From Spirosoma oryzicola (GTDB lineage Bacteria; Bacteroidota; Bacteroidia; Cytophagales; Spirosomataceae): a stretch of 64,000 nt of DNA. The stretch is taken from positions 1,841,501 to 1,905,500 of the forward strand of contig NZ_CP089538.1 in assembly GCF_021233055.1 (NCBI RefSeq). Reading direction: 5' to 3'. A program made the translations under genes and the position numbers. Below, piece after piece: positions 15,579 through 23,990 of this stretch. How positions within the stretch are numbered: the first letter of the stretch is position 1; every line of letters begins with the position of its first letter. The notes under the pieces are model-generated. The model worked only from the letters and a program-made list of their open reading frames with translations. It did not search any database and was not told where the DNA came from.

Positions 15579-16601
15579 ATGCCTATCACCCGATCCGCCT
15601 TTCAGCGCTATCGACTCATCGATGAGATCATCAGCCGATACCCTCGTCAATATTCCAAACAGAAGCTGTTCGATCTTTGCCGGGACAAGTGCGGTATCCG
15701 GTCGATCTCGTCGCTGGAAAAAGACATTCAGCGGTTGCGGGAAGACCATGATGCGCCCATTGCTTACGACAAACGGCGTAACGGATATTATTACACCGAT
15801 CCCCAGTTTCGACTGCTTCGCCTTATGCTTTCGCCGGACGATATGGAAGCGCTCGACTACGCACGTGAAGTTCTAACGGCAACGCAGGGGGCGTCGGTGG
15901 CGGGCGAACTGGCGAATGCGCTTCAGAAAGTACGACAGAGCCTGGACATTATTCGGGAGGTAAAAACGGAAGGGTTGACCCGGCGGGTTGTTTACGTAGA
16001 AGAGCGGGTGCTGGGCGGCAATCGCCATTACGTACCCGTACTGATTCGGGCGATCAACCAGAACCGTCAGATCGCGTTTCGCTACCGGAAACACGAAACG
16101 GCGGTTGCCGAACCGGACGGCTTAACCGAGGTGCCCAAACGGCGAACCTTACATCCAATCCTGTTGCGCGAAGTAGCCGACAGCTGGTACGTAATCGGCT
16201 ACGATGAACCAACGGGCAAAGAGCGGACCTTTGCTCTCGACCGAATGAGCGATCTGGAAATTACCGACGAAGCCTGTGCGGTCCCCCCCGATGTGTTGAC
16301 AAACGTCAGTGAGTTGTTCGAACATATTTACGGCATCACCGACAGCAGCGGTCCGGTGGAAGAAGTCGTGCTGTCGTTTTCTCCTTTGTTTGGCCGGTAC
16401 GTGAAGGCGAAGCCAATCCATCAGACGCAGGAAGTTATTCGGGATACGGATACCGAATGCGTCGTTCGGTTGCGCTTAGCACCGAACCGTGACCTGCTCA
16501 TGCACTTGCGGAGTTACGGCGAACACGTGGCGGTGTTGCAGCCCGCCAGTTTAGCACAGGCTATAAAAGAATCCCTCATAGCCACGCTGGCTCGGTACTA
16601 A
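15579..16601 (+). CDS. WYL-domain transcriptional regulator (YafY/PafB type)
   Basis: A 340-residue regulator. The N-terminus (ITRSAFQRYRLIDEIISRYPRQYSKQKLFDLC... SSLEKDIQRLREDH) is a DeoR-like winged helix-turn-helix. The WYL domain lies near residues 145-225 and contains QIAFRYRKH, HPILLREVADSWYVIGYD and RTFALDRMSDLEIT. A WCX-type C-terminal region follows (about 250-340). WYL domains sense nucleic acids or nucleotides, for example PafBC and DriD, which bind single-stranded DNA during DNA damage. It is divergent from the PARP operon with a palindrome between, and 14 bp upstream of a DUF1905 gene. It is probably the controller of the island. Confidence 0.9.
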   Translation: MPITRSAFQRYRLIDEIISRYPRQYSKQKLFDLCRDKCGIRSISSLEKDIQRLREDHDAPIAYDKRRNGYYYTDPQFRLLRLMLSPDDMEALDYAREVLTATQGASVAGELANALQKVRQSLDIIREVKTEGLTRRVVYVEERVLGGNRHYVPVLIRAINQNRQIAFRYRKHETAVAEPDGLTEVPKRRTLHPILLREVADSWYVIGYDEPTGKERTFALDRMSDLEITDEACAVPPDVLTNVSELFEHIYGITDSSGPVEEVVLSFSPLFGRYVKAKPIHQTQEVIRDTDTECVVRLRLAPNRDLLMHLRSYGEHVAVLQPASLAQAIKESLIATLARY

Positions 16602-16615
16602 TTGGTCAAATCAGT

Positions 16616-17137
16616 ATGTTTTCATTTACGGCTGTCCTGCATAAGTTCGACAAAAAAGGCGAGAAGACGGGCTGGACCTATATCGAGATTCCGGTTGAGG
16701 TGACGAATGGGCTTAAACCGGATCAGAAAACATCCTTTCGGGTTACCGGCACCCTTGACGAATTTCCGATTAGGCAAGTTGCGCTGATCCCGATGGGCTG
16801 GTCCGATGGATTTGAAGGAACGTTTATCATGGCTATCAATGCCACCATGCGCCGGGGTATTCGAAAAGAAGTAGGTGCAACGGTACGAGTAGTCATTAAA
16901 ACTGATGATTCCCCTGTAGCGCTGTCTGCTGATTTTCTGGCTTGTTTGCAGGATGATACCGAGGCCCACCAGTTTTTTGAAACGTTGCCCAAAGGTCACC
17001 AGAACTATTTCAGCAAGTGGATTGACGATGCCAAGACGGCGGAAACCAAGGCTAACCGTATCGCAAAGGCCCTGCGCGGCTTGTCGATGCGGATGGGATA
17101 CAGTGAGATGATCCGGTATTTTAAAAATAGACCGTAA
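16616..17137 (+). CDS. DUF1905 / YdeI-OmpD-associated protein
   Basis: A 173-residue cytoplasmic protein. The N-terminal half (FTAVLHKFDKKGEKTGWTYIEIPVEV... VTGTLDEFPIRQVALIPMGWSDGFEGTFIMAINATMRRGIRKEVGATVRVVI) is the DUF1905 beta-barrel. The C-terminal half (FETLPKGHQNYFSKWIDDAKTAETKANRIAKALRGL) is the YdeI/OmpD-associated helical tail, sometimes labelled bacteriocin protection. The biochemical role is unknown. It starts 14 bp after the WYL regulator and is probably co-transcribed with it. Confidence 0.88.
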   Translation: MFSFTAVLHKFDKKGEKTGWTYIEIPVEVTNGLKPDQKTSFRVTGTLDEFPIRQVALIPMGWSDGFEGTFIMAINATMRRGIRKEVGATVRVVIKTDDSPVALSADFLACLQDDTEAHQFFETLPKGHQNYFSKWIDDAKTAETKANRIAKALRGLSMRMGYSEMIRYFKNRP

Positions 17138-17229
17138 GCCGTTTGGACGAAGGACAGAAAAATAAATCATTTCGCCGGAAGGTTATAGTCTAAAATCGGT
17201 TTGCTAAAAAGAAGCTAATTGATACAACC

Positions 17230-18117
17230 ATGAACATTGCTTTTATCGGTCTGGGCCAGATGGGACAGGCTATCGCTCACAATCTCCTGAAAGGCGATCA
17301 CACGCTGACCGTTTTTAACCGAAGCCGCGACAAGGCTGAATCGTTGCTACAGGCCGGAGCCAGCTGGGCCGATACGCCCGCCGAAGCCGTTGCTGAAGCC
17401 GACGTTGTGTTTACAATGGTCAGCGACGATGCCGCTTTGCGCAATATTACCCTGGGCGACTTTGGCTTTTTAACCGCGTTGCCCGAAGGCGGTATTCACG
17501 TTTCCTGTAGCACTATTTCGCCCGAGACAGCCCGTGAGCTGGCCGAACAACACCGGCAGAAAAATACCGAGTACGTAGCGTGTCCGGTATTTGGGAAACC
17601 CGAAGCGGCACAGGCGGCCAAATTATGGATCTGTACGTCGGGTAGCCAGTCGGCCAAAGATCAGGTTGGTCCGTTACTCGAACTGATCGGGCAGGGGACG
17701 TATGACTTCGGTGACGACGTAGGGGCCGCTAATGTGGTTAAACTGGCGGGTAACTTTATGATCGGTTGTGCTATCGAAGCGATGGCCGAAGCATTTACAT
17801 TGGGCGAAAAAAACGGCGTTGATCGGAAAGCGATGTGGGAGCTGTTCAGCAACACGCTCTTCGCATCACCGGTTTATAAAAATTACGGGAAGATGATTGC
17901 CGAGGAAGCGTATCAGCCCGTTGGCGCGTCGCCCGCGCTGATCCGGAAAGATATACGATTGGTGCTCGATACGGCTCAGCAGTCGATGGTTCCCATGCCG
18001 TTTGGGATGGTTGTCTTCCAGCAATTAACGGCTACTGTTGCCAAAGGAATCGATAACATCGACTGGGCAGGATTCGCCGGAGAGGTATCCGAAAACGCAG
18101 GCGTCGGCAAACGGTAA
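17230..18117 (+). CDS. NAD(P)-dependent beta-hydroxyacid dehydrogenase
   Basis: A 295-residue member of the 3-hydroxyisobutyrate dehydrogenase / GLYR1 group. The N-terminal MNIAFIGLGQMGQAIAHNLL is the GxGxxG Rossmann motif, followed by FNRSRDKAE, which suggests preference for NADP. HVSCSTISPETA is the substrate-binding block and NVVKLAGNFM contains the catalytic lysine. The C-terminal helical domain (about 165-295) completes the fold. Members reduce small aldehydes such as succinic semialdehyde or glyoxylate. The substrate is not certain. It stands alone and converges on the TonB receptor across a structured terminator. Confidence 0.9.
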   Translation: MNIAFIGLGQMGQAIAHNLLKGDHTLTVFNRSRDKAESLLQAGASWADTPAEAVAEADVVFTMVSDDAALRNITLGDFGFLTALPEGGIHVSCSTISPETARELAEQHRQKNTEYVACPVFGKPEAAQAAKLWICTSGSQSAKDQVGPLLELIGQGTYDFGDDVGAANVVKLAGNFMIGCAIEAMAEAFTLGEKNGVDRKAMWELFSNTLFASPVYKNYGKMIAEEAYQPVGASPALIRKDIRLVLDTAQQSMVPMPFGMVVFQQLTATVAKGIDNIDWAGFAGEVSENAGVGKR

Positions 18118-18129
18118 GGCAACTGATAT

Positions 18130-18187
18130 CGAGCTGTGGTGTCGGTTTTGAGAACCGCGCGGGCGGCCCCGCCGAAACCACAGCTCG
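18130..18187. terminator. Structured bidirectional terminator-like element
   Basis: The outer arms CGAGCTGTGGT (18130-18140) and ACCACAGCTCG (18177-18187) are perfectly complementary over 11 bp. Inside are two smaller stems, CGGTT-N5-AACCG and GGCGG-N2-CCGCC. It lies between convergent genes, so it probably ends both transcripts. Only short A/T tracts follow, so it is not a textbook intrinsic terminator. Confidence 0.6.
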
Positions 18188-18202
18188 AAAATCGACACTC
18201 GC

Positions 18203-20680
18203 TTAACTGAACGGTAAGGTTATTTTAAGGCAGATGTTGCGGCCCATACCGTAGATGCCCAGTCGACCATTTGGCGATTCGGAAAAATACTCGAAGTATT
18301 TTAACCGGCTCAGGTTCGACTGATAAGCCACATCGAATACGTTGTTGACTTGCAGCAACACCCGTAGCGCAGGCCGGTTCTGACCGAGGTGAATCTGTCC
18401 GTCAACACCCGCATTAACGAGCGTGAAACCGGCGGTGGCCGTTTCCGTATTGTTTAAGCCCAAATACCGATCCTGCCGAGCGTTGTATTCCACGTCGGCC
18501 TTCACCGTAACGTCTGATAGCCACCGTCGTCTCAGAGGCAGCGTCTGGCTCAGACCGGTAGAAACGCGCAGGGGCGGAATAAACGGCAGGTACTCCCCGT
18601 TGACACCCGCATCAGAATAGATGTTGCCTCGGTTATAGCCGTAAACCAGCGCTACGCTGTTATCGAACGAAAAACCGCGCCAGCCGGTCGGGTGTACACT
18701 GAGCTGCGTTTCGAAACCATACAGTTGAGCGGACGATTGCTGATACTGGTACGTTCGGTTGCCGGGGACAATCACCACGGGATCGCCCTGGTCGTCAACA
18801 AGCTGCGCCAGATAAATGTAATTCTGAATGTAATTGTTGAAAACGCTGACGCCCAGATTCACATCGGGTAACGTCAATGTCAGGCCGATATCCTCCTGCA
18901 AGCTAAATTCTGGCTTGAAGTTACGGTTGCCGATGTACACAATGTGCGCACCCGGATCGAGCCCATTCGACGCAATTTCGGTAATGCTGGGTGCCCGATA
19001 ACCACGCGCTATGTTGGCTTTCAACGCCAGCTTATCCGAGAATTCGTAGGTTAAACCAGCGCTCATCGACACGCCCGTGAAGGGCTGCTTTAAGCGAGGA
19101 AACTGCAACGTAGCCCCAGCGGTATCCGGAAGCGCAACTTTTTCGTCAAAGCCCGTTCTCGGGTTGGTACGCACGTAAAAATCGTCGCCCCGCAGCTGTC
19201 GCTGATCGTAGCGAAGACCACCGCTCAACGTTAGTTTCTCGACCTGCCATTTCAAAAAAACAAAGCTGCCGACGTCGAAAAGGGTATAATCCGGGATTGG
19301 GAAATCGGTACCCGCTTTGTTTTTGTTAGCCTGATACATGCCATTGACCCCCACACTCGCCGAAATATTGGCCAGCGTAGGAAGGTTGTAGCGCAGTCCG
19401 TAGTTCAGCGTGTTCAGGCGTACGTACAAACCCGCCTGATCGGTACGGGTGGGGTGGTTGTATTCCCGGCGCACATTTTGCTGAAAGGCCAGCAGGAAAT
19501 CAAGATCGCCCTTGCCGACTTCATAATGGTTATTGGTATGAATGCGGTAATGCTGAATGTGCTGGTGCAACGGGCTAAGCCGGTACGAAGTCAGTTCACT
19601 GGCGGGTACGATGGGGCGATTCTTGATGTCATCCGCGTCCGATTCGGCGACTTGCCTCGTAAACTGGCGGGTCAGCGAATCGCGGCTTCCATCGGGAATT
19701 CCCTGCAAATTGTCGTACAGCGAAGCACCAAAGCGGGAATAGCCGCGTTGACCCGTATAGCCCAGCATAGCCGTCGCCGTTCGTTCGGAAAAGCCGGTGT
19801 TATAGACGCGACCGTCAATCTTGTTCTGGTAGTTGGTCGCGGCCCGTATCGAACCCCGCAGATTCCAGGCCCAGCGCGAGTTTCCCGACATTAAACTAAT
19901 CGATTCACCCAGCAACCGGTTGTTCGACTGGTATTCGGTCGTAGCGCTCACTTTGAGTTTGCCTTCCGTATTTTTTGGGTAAATAGGCATCATGCTGACT
20001 ACGCCCGCCAACGCATCGGAGCCGTACATCAAACTGGCTGGTCCCTTAATAACCTCGGCCCGGTCGATGTTATAATTGTCAACTTCGACGCCGTGTTCGT
20101 CGCCCCACTGCTGGCCTTCCTGCCGGACCCCATCGTAGAGGGTCAAAACGCGGTTATAGCCCAGACCCCGAATAAACGGTTTTGAAATGTTCGGACCGGT
20201 TTTAACGGCAGTCAGGCCGGGCGCATTTTTGACCAGAACATCAATGATATTGCTGTTGGCTGTGCTTTCGATGGCGCGGTGCGAAATAGCCAGAATTGCC
20301 ACCGGGTTTTGCCGAAGCAATGTACTGCGTGTAACACCCGTCGTAACCACCACTTCGTTGAGCGTGTTTGTCACGGGCAATAACGTAACGGCGTAGCTGT
20401 CCGTTGCGGGCTCTATCTGGATGGTATCGGACTGATAGCCAACGCAGGAAATAACCAGTTGACGCGTGAGAGAGTCGGTAGGAATGGACAGTGTAAACTG
20501 ACCTCTGGCGTTGGTTAGCGCCCCTTTTCGCTGACCAAGCAGGCTGATTGTACCAAAAGGAACGGCTTTGCGGTTATCCGCGTCAATGACCGATCCGGAA
20601 ATAACTCGATTGGGCGATGGCTGTGCATAAGCAAGCCCTCCCATCAGCCCAAGGCTGATTAAGAAGAAAAATGATTTCAT
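18203..20680 (-). CDS. TonB-dependent receptor, probably for metal or siderophore
   Basis: An 825-residue outer-membrane receptor. The signal peptide ends at AYAQ (residue 20). A carboxypeptidase-regulatory-like domain (about 25-105, VISGSVIDADNRKAVPFGTISLLG) precedes the plug (about 115-230, with FIRGLGYNRVLTLYDGVRQEGQQWGDEHGVEVD and KGPASLMYGSDALAGVVSMM). The barrel ends in KITLPFS with a terminal Ser after Phe. The plug motif GVRQEGQQWGDEHG is common in receptors for metals or small chelates. The upstream His-rich membrane protein fits metal uptake (inference). It lies 85 bp downstream of that gene on the same strand. Confidence 0.92.
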   Translation of the reverse strand: MKSFFFLISLGLMGGLAYAQPSPNRVISGSVIDADNRKAVPFGTISLLGQRKGALTNARGQFTLSIPTDSLTRQLVISCVGYQSDTIQIEPATDSYAVTLLPVTNTLNEVVVTTGVTRSTLLRQNPVAILAISHRAIESTANSNIIDVLVKNAPGLTAVKTGPNISKPFIRGLGYNRVLTLYDGVRQEGQQWGDEHGVEVDNYNIDRAEVIKGPASLMYGSDALAGVVSMMPIYPKNTEGKLKVSATTEYQSNNRLLGESISLMSGNSRWAWNLRGSIRAATNYQNKIDGRVYNTGFSERTATAMLGYTGQRGYSRFGASLYDNLQGIPDGSRDSLTRQFTRQVAESDADDIKNRPIVPASELTSYRLSPLHQHIQHYRIHTNNHYEVGKGDLDFLLAFQQNVRREYNHPTRTDQAGLYVRLNTLNYGLRYNLPTLANISASVGVNGMYQANKNKAGTDFPIPDYTLFDVGSFVFLKWQVEKLTLSGGLRYDQRQLRGDDFYVRTNPRTGFDEKVALPDTAGATLQFPRLKQPFTGVSMSAGLTYEFSDKLALKANIARGYRAPSITEIASNGLDPGAHIVYIGNRNFKPEFSLQEDIGLTLTLPDVNLGVSVFNNYIQNYIYLAQLVDDQGDPVVIVPGNRTYQYQQSSAQLYGFETQLSVHPTGWRGFSFDNSVALVYGYNRGNIYSDAGVNGEYLPFIPPLRVSTGLSQTLPLRRRWLSDVTVKADVEYNARQDRYLGLNNTETATAGFTLVNAGVDGQIHLGQNRPALRVLLQVNNVFDVAYQSNLSRLKYFEYFSESPNGRLGIYGMGRNICLKITLPFS

Positions 20681-20765
20681 TCAGGAAGATTTCGTTTGGT
20701 TGAAGGCTCCAATGGAATGCAGCAAAAACGACCGGTCAGAAGGCCGGTGTGCGCAGAACAAGAAG

Positions 20766-21134
20766 TTACCGAACGACAGGTGGTCCCCGATGAGCAAAAC
20801 ACGTAAAGGAAGTAGCGGAGCGAAACGAGTAGGTTTTTGACCAGAAAAGGCAATGCTGGTAGCTCCGCAACAAGAAAAGAAACGCAAAAAAGGCGCTTAC
20901 AACAACCGGAAGGTGGGCCGCCAGATCCAGCAGCAGTATTTCCTGAGCCGTGTGGTTGTTGGGTAAAATGGGCCCTTTACCAAAAGGCCAATAGGGGTGA
21001 GCGTGAACAATCACGCGACCATCTGATAATCGGTGAGCGTGTCGAAAGACCACGCCGTTGGCCCAAATAGCCAGAAAGAGCCCTAGCAGAATCCGGGCCA
21101 ACTGGAGTCGGTGTGTATGGAGCCAACCGATCAT
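20766..21134 (-). CDS. Small His-rich two-helix membrane protein
   Basis: A 122-residue protein with two transmembrane helices (about 12-30 and 67-90). Between them is a histidine-rich loop: FRHAHRLSDGRVIVHAHPYWPFGKGPILPNNHTAQE. The loop has several His in HxH spacing suited to Zn, Cu or Co binding. I do not recognise a named family. It is the first gene of a likely two-gene unit with the TonB receptor, which suggests both take part in metal handling. A TATATTTG promoter core lies 39 bp upstream. Confidence 0.7.
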   Translation of the reverse strand: MIGWLHTHRLQLARILLGLFLAIWANGVVFRHAHRLSDGRVIVHAHPYWPFGKGPILPNNHTAQEILLLDLAAHLPVVVSAFFAFLFLLRSYQHCLFWSKTYSFRSATSFTCFAHRGPPVVR

Positions 21135-21173
21135 TTGTTCTTACACTACAGAATAGATAGTCAAATTGTCGGC

Positions 21174-21181
21174 CAAATATA
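21174..21181 (-). promoter_or_regulatory. Bacteroidota -7 box before the membrane protein/TonB unit
   Basis: Reads TATATTTG on the minus strand, an exact TAnnTTTG match, 39 bp upstream of the ATG at 21134. I see no obvious metal-regulator palindrome beside it. Confidence 0.5.
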
Positions 21182-21279
21182 AGAAACATTAGTTATGCCA
21201 ATTTATCTATTTACTTTTAGGACGAGCTGTAAAACGGATAAATCAGCGGATTATTAAAGAATTCAGGCGAATTGAGTAC

Positions 21280-22008
21280 ATGGGGACGAACGTCGAAAAC
21301 AAAACGGTTATTATTTCCGGAGCCTCACGGGGCATTGGCCGGTCAACGGCGATGCTACTGGCTCAGCATGGCGCTAATGTGATTGTCACCGCCCGCAATG
21401 CTGATGACTTAAATGAGCTTCAGGTAGAAGCTACGCAAGGATCGGTTCGCGGGAAGATCATTGTCGCACCCGGCGACGTTAGCAACGAGTCAGCTATGGC
21501 TGCCGTGGTCAAAACGGCTTATGACCAATTCGGTCGTATCGACGTAGTGATCAACAACGCGGGTTACGGAATTTTCAAAAACGTGGATGAAATCTCCGTC
21601 GAGGAGTGGGACAGTCTGATGGCGACCAACGTGAAAGGTACGTTTTTGCTGACCAAAGCTGCTCTCCCAATCCTGAAAGCACAAGGATCGGGGCATATCG
21701 TTGTCGTAGCCTCCGATGTAGCCAAGCGTACGTTTGCCGGTGGCTCGCTCTATACGGCCAGCAAGTACGCCCAGGAAGCTTTTATGGGAGCCTTGCGGAA
21801 AGAAGTGCGACCGTTCGGCATCAAAGTCACTGGTATCTACTCAGGTCTGGTCGATTCGCATTTTCACGCCAAAGGTCACGGCCATGAGACATCGACGCAT
21901 TACCTGCAAAGCGAAGACATGGCCGAATCCATGCTGTTCATCATCAGTCGTCCCGCTCACGTTGTCATTGATGAGTTTATGGTCCATCCGTTGGCGCAGG
22001 ACTATTGA
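21280..22008 (+). CDS. Short-chain dehydrogenase/reductase
   Basis: A 242-residue classical SDR. It has TVIISGASRGIGRSTAMLL (the TGxxxGxG cofactor motif with Ser for Thr), NNAGYG, a catalytic Ser in VVVASDVA, and the YxxxK pair in YTASKYAQEAF. The C-terminus is of moderate length. It resembles 3-oxoacyl-ACP-reductase-like sugar or ketone reductases. The substrate is unknown. It stands alone between a divergent membrane-protein gene and a convergent AraC regulator. Confidence 0.92.
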   Translation: MGTNVENKTVIISGASRGIGRSTAMLLAQHGANVIVTARNADDLNELQVEATQGSVRGKIIVAPGDVSNESAMAAVVKTAYDQFGRIDVVINNAGYGIFKNVDEISVEEWDSLMATNVKGTFLLTKAALPILKAQGSGHIVVVASDVAKRTFAGGSLYTASKYAQEAFMGALRKEVRPFGIKVTGIYSGLVDSHFHAKGHGHETSTHYLQSEDMAESMLFIISRPAHVVIDEFMVHPLAQDY

Positions 22009-22057
22009 TGACTAACGGTGCTAGTTTCGCCGAAACTGCTTAAGCGGTTGGCCCGAC

Positions 22058-22930
22058 TTATATGTGCCGGTACGTTTTTACGTATGCCGATGGCGTTTGA
22101 CCAGTGATGTCCTTAAATTGCCGGTTGAAGTTCGACAGGGTTCGGAAACCACTTTCGAAGCTAATCTGCGTAACACTTAACTTACCACCGATGAGCAATT
22201 TACAGGCATGACCGATGCGCACCTCGGAGACGAATTCAGAAAACGTTTTATTAGCCCGCGCTTTAAAATACCGGCAGAAAGCCGGCGGAGTCATGCCCGC
22301 CAGATCGGCAACGGTTTCGAGGCTCAGATCGTCCGGGAAATGACCCAGTACGTAGTCGTGGACAAGCTGCATCCGGTCGGTTTCCGTTGGTTTAACGGTA
22401 TTGGTGTAGCCGGGGCTGGTAATGCGCTGGTAGTCCATGGCATGAGAAAGGTCGTTCAGCAGAATCAACAGACTAATGACCCGTTCAAAACCAACGGACT
22501 GTCTGGTCATGCTCTGGAGTGCTGCTTCGGCGCGGGCGCGGGTTGGCCCTGTCCATTCCAGCCCCTGGCGAGCCTGGTTCAGCAATTGCCGCAACAACGA
22601 CATTTCCTGGTTTTTGAAAAAATCCGTACCAAGGAAATCTTCGGCAAAGTAAACTACGATTCCACGGGTGGCTAACCCGGATTGTTTTTGAAAATAATCC
22701 TGATCGCTGCGCCACAGATGCGGCAAATTAGGGCCAAGAAAAACTAGATCGCCGGGACCAAACGGTTTGATGGAGTCGCCGATAAACCGGGTCCCGCTGC
22801 CTTCTTCTACCAGAAAAAGCTGGTAGTGGGGGTGAAAGTGCCAGTTTGGGTCAAAGTGCGATTCAACTAATTCTTTTACGATAAAAGAAGTGGCAACCGG
22901 TTCGAGATCTTTACGGAGAGGCTGTTTCAT
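22058..22930 (-). CDS. AraC-family transcriptional regulator
   Basis: A 290-residue regulator. An N-terminal cupin sensor (WHFHPHYQLFLVEEGSGTRFIGDSIKPFGPGDLVFLGPNLPHLW, residues 31-74) precedes two AraC helix-turn-helix motifs (about 190-290, SLETVADLAGMTPPAFCRYFKARANKTFSEFVSEVRIGHACKLL and VTQISFESGFRTLSNFNRQFKDITGQTPSAY). The cupin domain usually binds a small sugar or related ligand. It is divergent from the sugar epimerase at 23066 with 135 bp between, so it probably regulates that catabolic cluster. Confidence 0.93.
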   Translation of the reverse strand: MKQPLRKDLEPVATSFIVKELVESHFDPNWHFHPHYQLFLVEEGSGTRFIGDSIKPFGPGDLVFLGPNLPHLWRSDQDYFQKQSGLATRGIVVYFAEDFLGTDFFKNQEMSLLRQLLNQARQGLEWTGPTRARAEAALQSMTRQSVGFERVISLLILLNDLSHAMDYQRITSPGYTNTVKPTETDRMQLVHDYVLGHFPDDLSLETVADLAGMTPPAFCRYFKARANKTFSEFVSEVRIGHACKLLIGGKLSVTQISFESGFRTLSNFNRQFKDITGQTPSAYVKTYRHI

Positions 22931-23035
22931 TCAATTACTCCTTTTTAACGTAAATAAAGGATTCTTTTGCGGTTTTGTGTGAAAATAAAGTCAGTATCCG
23001 CTAATAAAAGCCGCAATATGATGCGGGCTACTCGT

Positions 23036-23043
23036 TACATTTG
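23036..23043 (+). promoter_or_regulatory. Bacteroidota -7 box TACATTTG before the sugar epimerase
   Basis: An exact TAnnTTTG match 22 bp upstream of the ATG at 23066. A small inverted repeat CCGCA-N6-TGCGG (23011-23026) lies just upstream and may be a binding site for the divergent AraC protein. Confidence 0.5.
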
Positions 23044-23065
23044 TTTAATTTTTTAGAGACTGAAT

Positions 23066-23944
23066 ATGAATAAGCTAGGAATGAATCTGTTCGTCTGGAC
23101 GATGTCAATGGACGAAGACCTCTCTGGTACGCTTTCGTTCCTGAAAACGAGCGGCTTTGATTTTGTCGAAATACCGATCAATAACACGGATCTCGACAAA
23201 TGGGAGCGTATCGGTCAGCAGTTGGCTGAACTAGGACTAGGCGTACAGGCTTGTACGCTCTGCGGGGCAGAACACGATCTGATCAATGCCGACGAATCGA
23301 TTCGCCGGGCGGGTATCGAACACCTGAAAACGGTCGTCGACTGTGCCGCGCTGGCGGGAGCAACCATCCTGATGGGACCGTTTTATGCAGGCTTCAAAGT
23401 CTTTAGCGGCAAACCGGCAACTGCCGACGAATGGGCCTGGTCGGTGGAAGGTATGCGGGAGGTAGCTGCGTATGCCGAAACCAAAGGGGTCATACTGGCG
23501 ATGGAATACCTGAACCGTTTTGAAACGTATTTGCTTACCTGCGCCGATGAACTCGTTCGTTACGTAGAAGCGGTCAATCACCCCAACTGCCAGGCTGCGT
23601 TTGACACATTCCACGCGAATATGGAGGAAAAAAGTATTGCTGACGCCCTCCGGAAAGTAGCTCCTTATTTGGTACACGTGCAGATTTCGGAGAACGACCG
23701 CTCGACGCCGGGGCAGGGGCATATCAATTTCGATCAGGTTTTCAACGTGTTACACGAGATTGAATACAATGGTCCTATCGCCATCGAAGCGTTTGGGCCA
23801 AACCCGCCCGAGTTAGCTGCCGCCACCCACATTTTCAGACCCATGTTTGAATCGCCCGAGCAGCTGGCGGTTGACGGACTGGCTTTTATCAAGGAATATA
23901 CCAAGCGCGTACCCGAGTCAACCAGCGAAGCGATCGTATCCTAA
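23066..23944 (+). CDS. Sugar phosphate isomerase/epimerase (tagatose/psicose 3-epimerase type)
   Basis: A 292-residue xylose-isomerase-like TIM barrel. Metal-binding and catalytic positions are visible in MEYLNRFETYLL (Glu), AAFDTFHANMEE (Asp and His), LVHVQISENDR (His) and PIAIEAFGP (Glu). This is the metal set of ketose 3-epimerases. It converts a ketose or keto-sugar at C3 in the cytoplasm. It is the first gene after the divergent AraC regulator and is followed 46 bp later by a Gfo/Idh/MocA oxidoreductase. The cluster resembles those for modified or keto-sugars (inference). Confidence 0.9.
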   Translation: MNKLGMNLFVWTMSMDEDLSGTLSFLKTSGFDFVEIPINNTDLDKWERIGQQLAELGLGVQACTLCGAEHDLINADESIRRAGIEHLKTVVDCAALAGATILMGPFYAGFKVFSGKPATADEWAWSVEGMREVAAYAETKGVILAMEYLNRFETYLLTCADELVRYVEAVNHPNCQAAFDTFHANMEEKSIADALRKVAPYLVHVQISENDRSTPGQGHINFDQVFNVLHEIEYNGPIAIEAFGPNPPELAAATHIFRPMFESPEQLAVDGLAFIKEYTKRVPESTSEAIVS

Positions 23945-23990
23945 CGTATTCGCTCTTGTTCACTCATTAACTTCTTAACTTTTTTGACGA

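Noticed and set aside
12655..17137. Mobile element carrying the PARP island
   Set aside because: I find no integrase, transposase, tRNA or flanking direct repeats. Transfer remains possible but unsupported.
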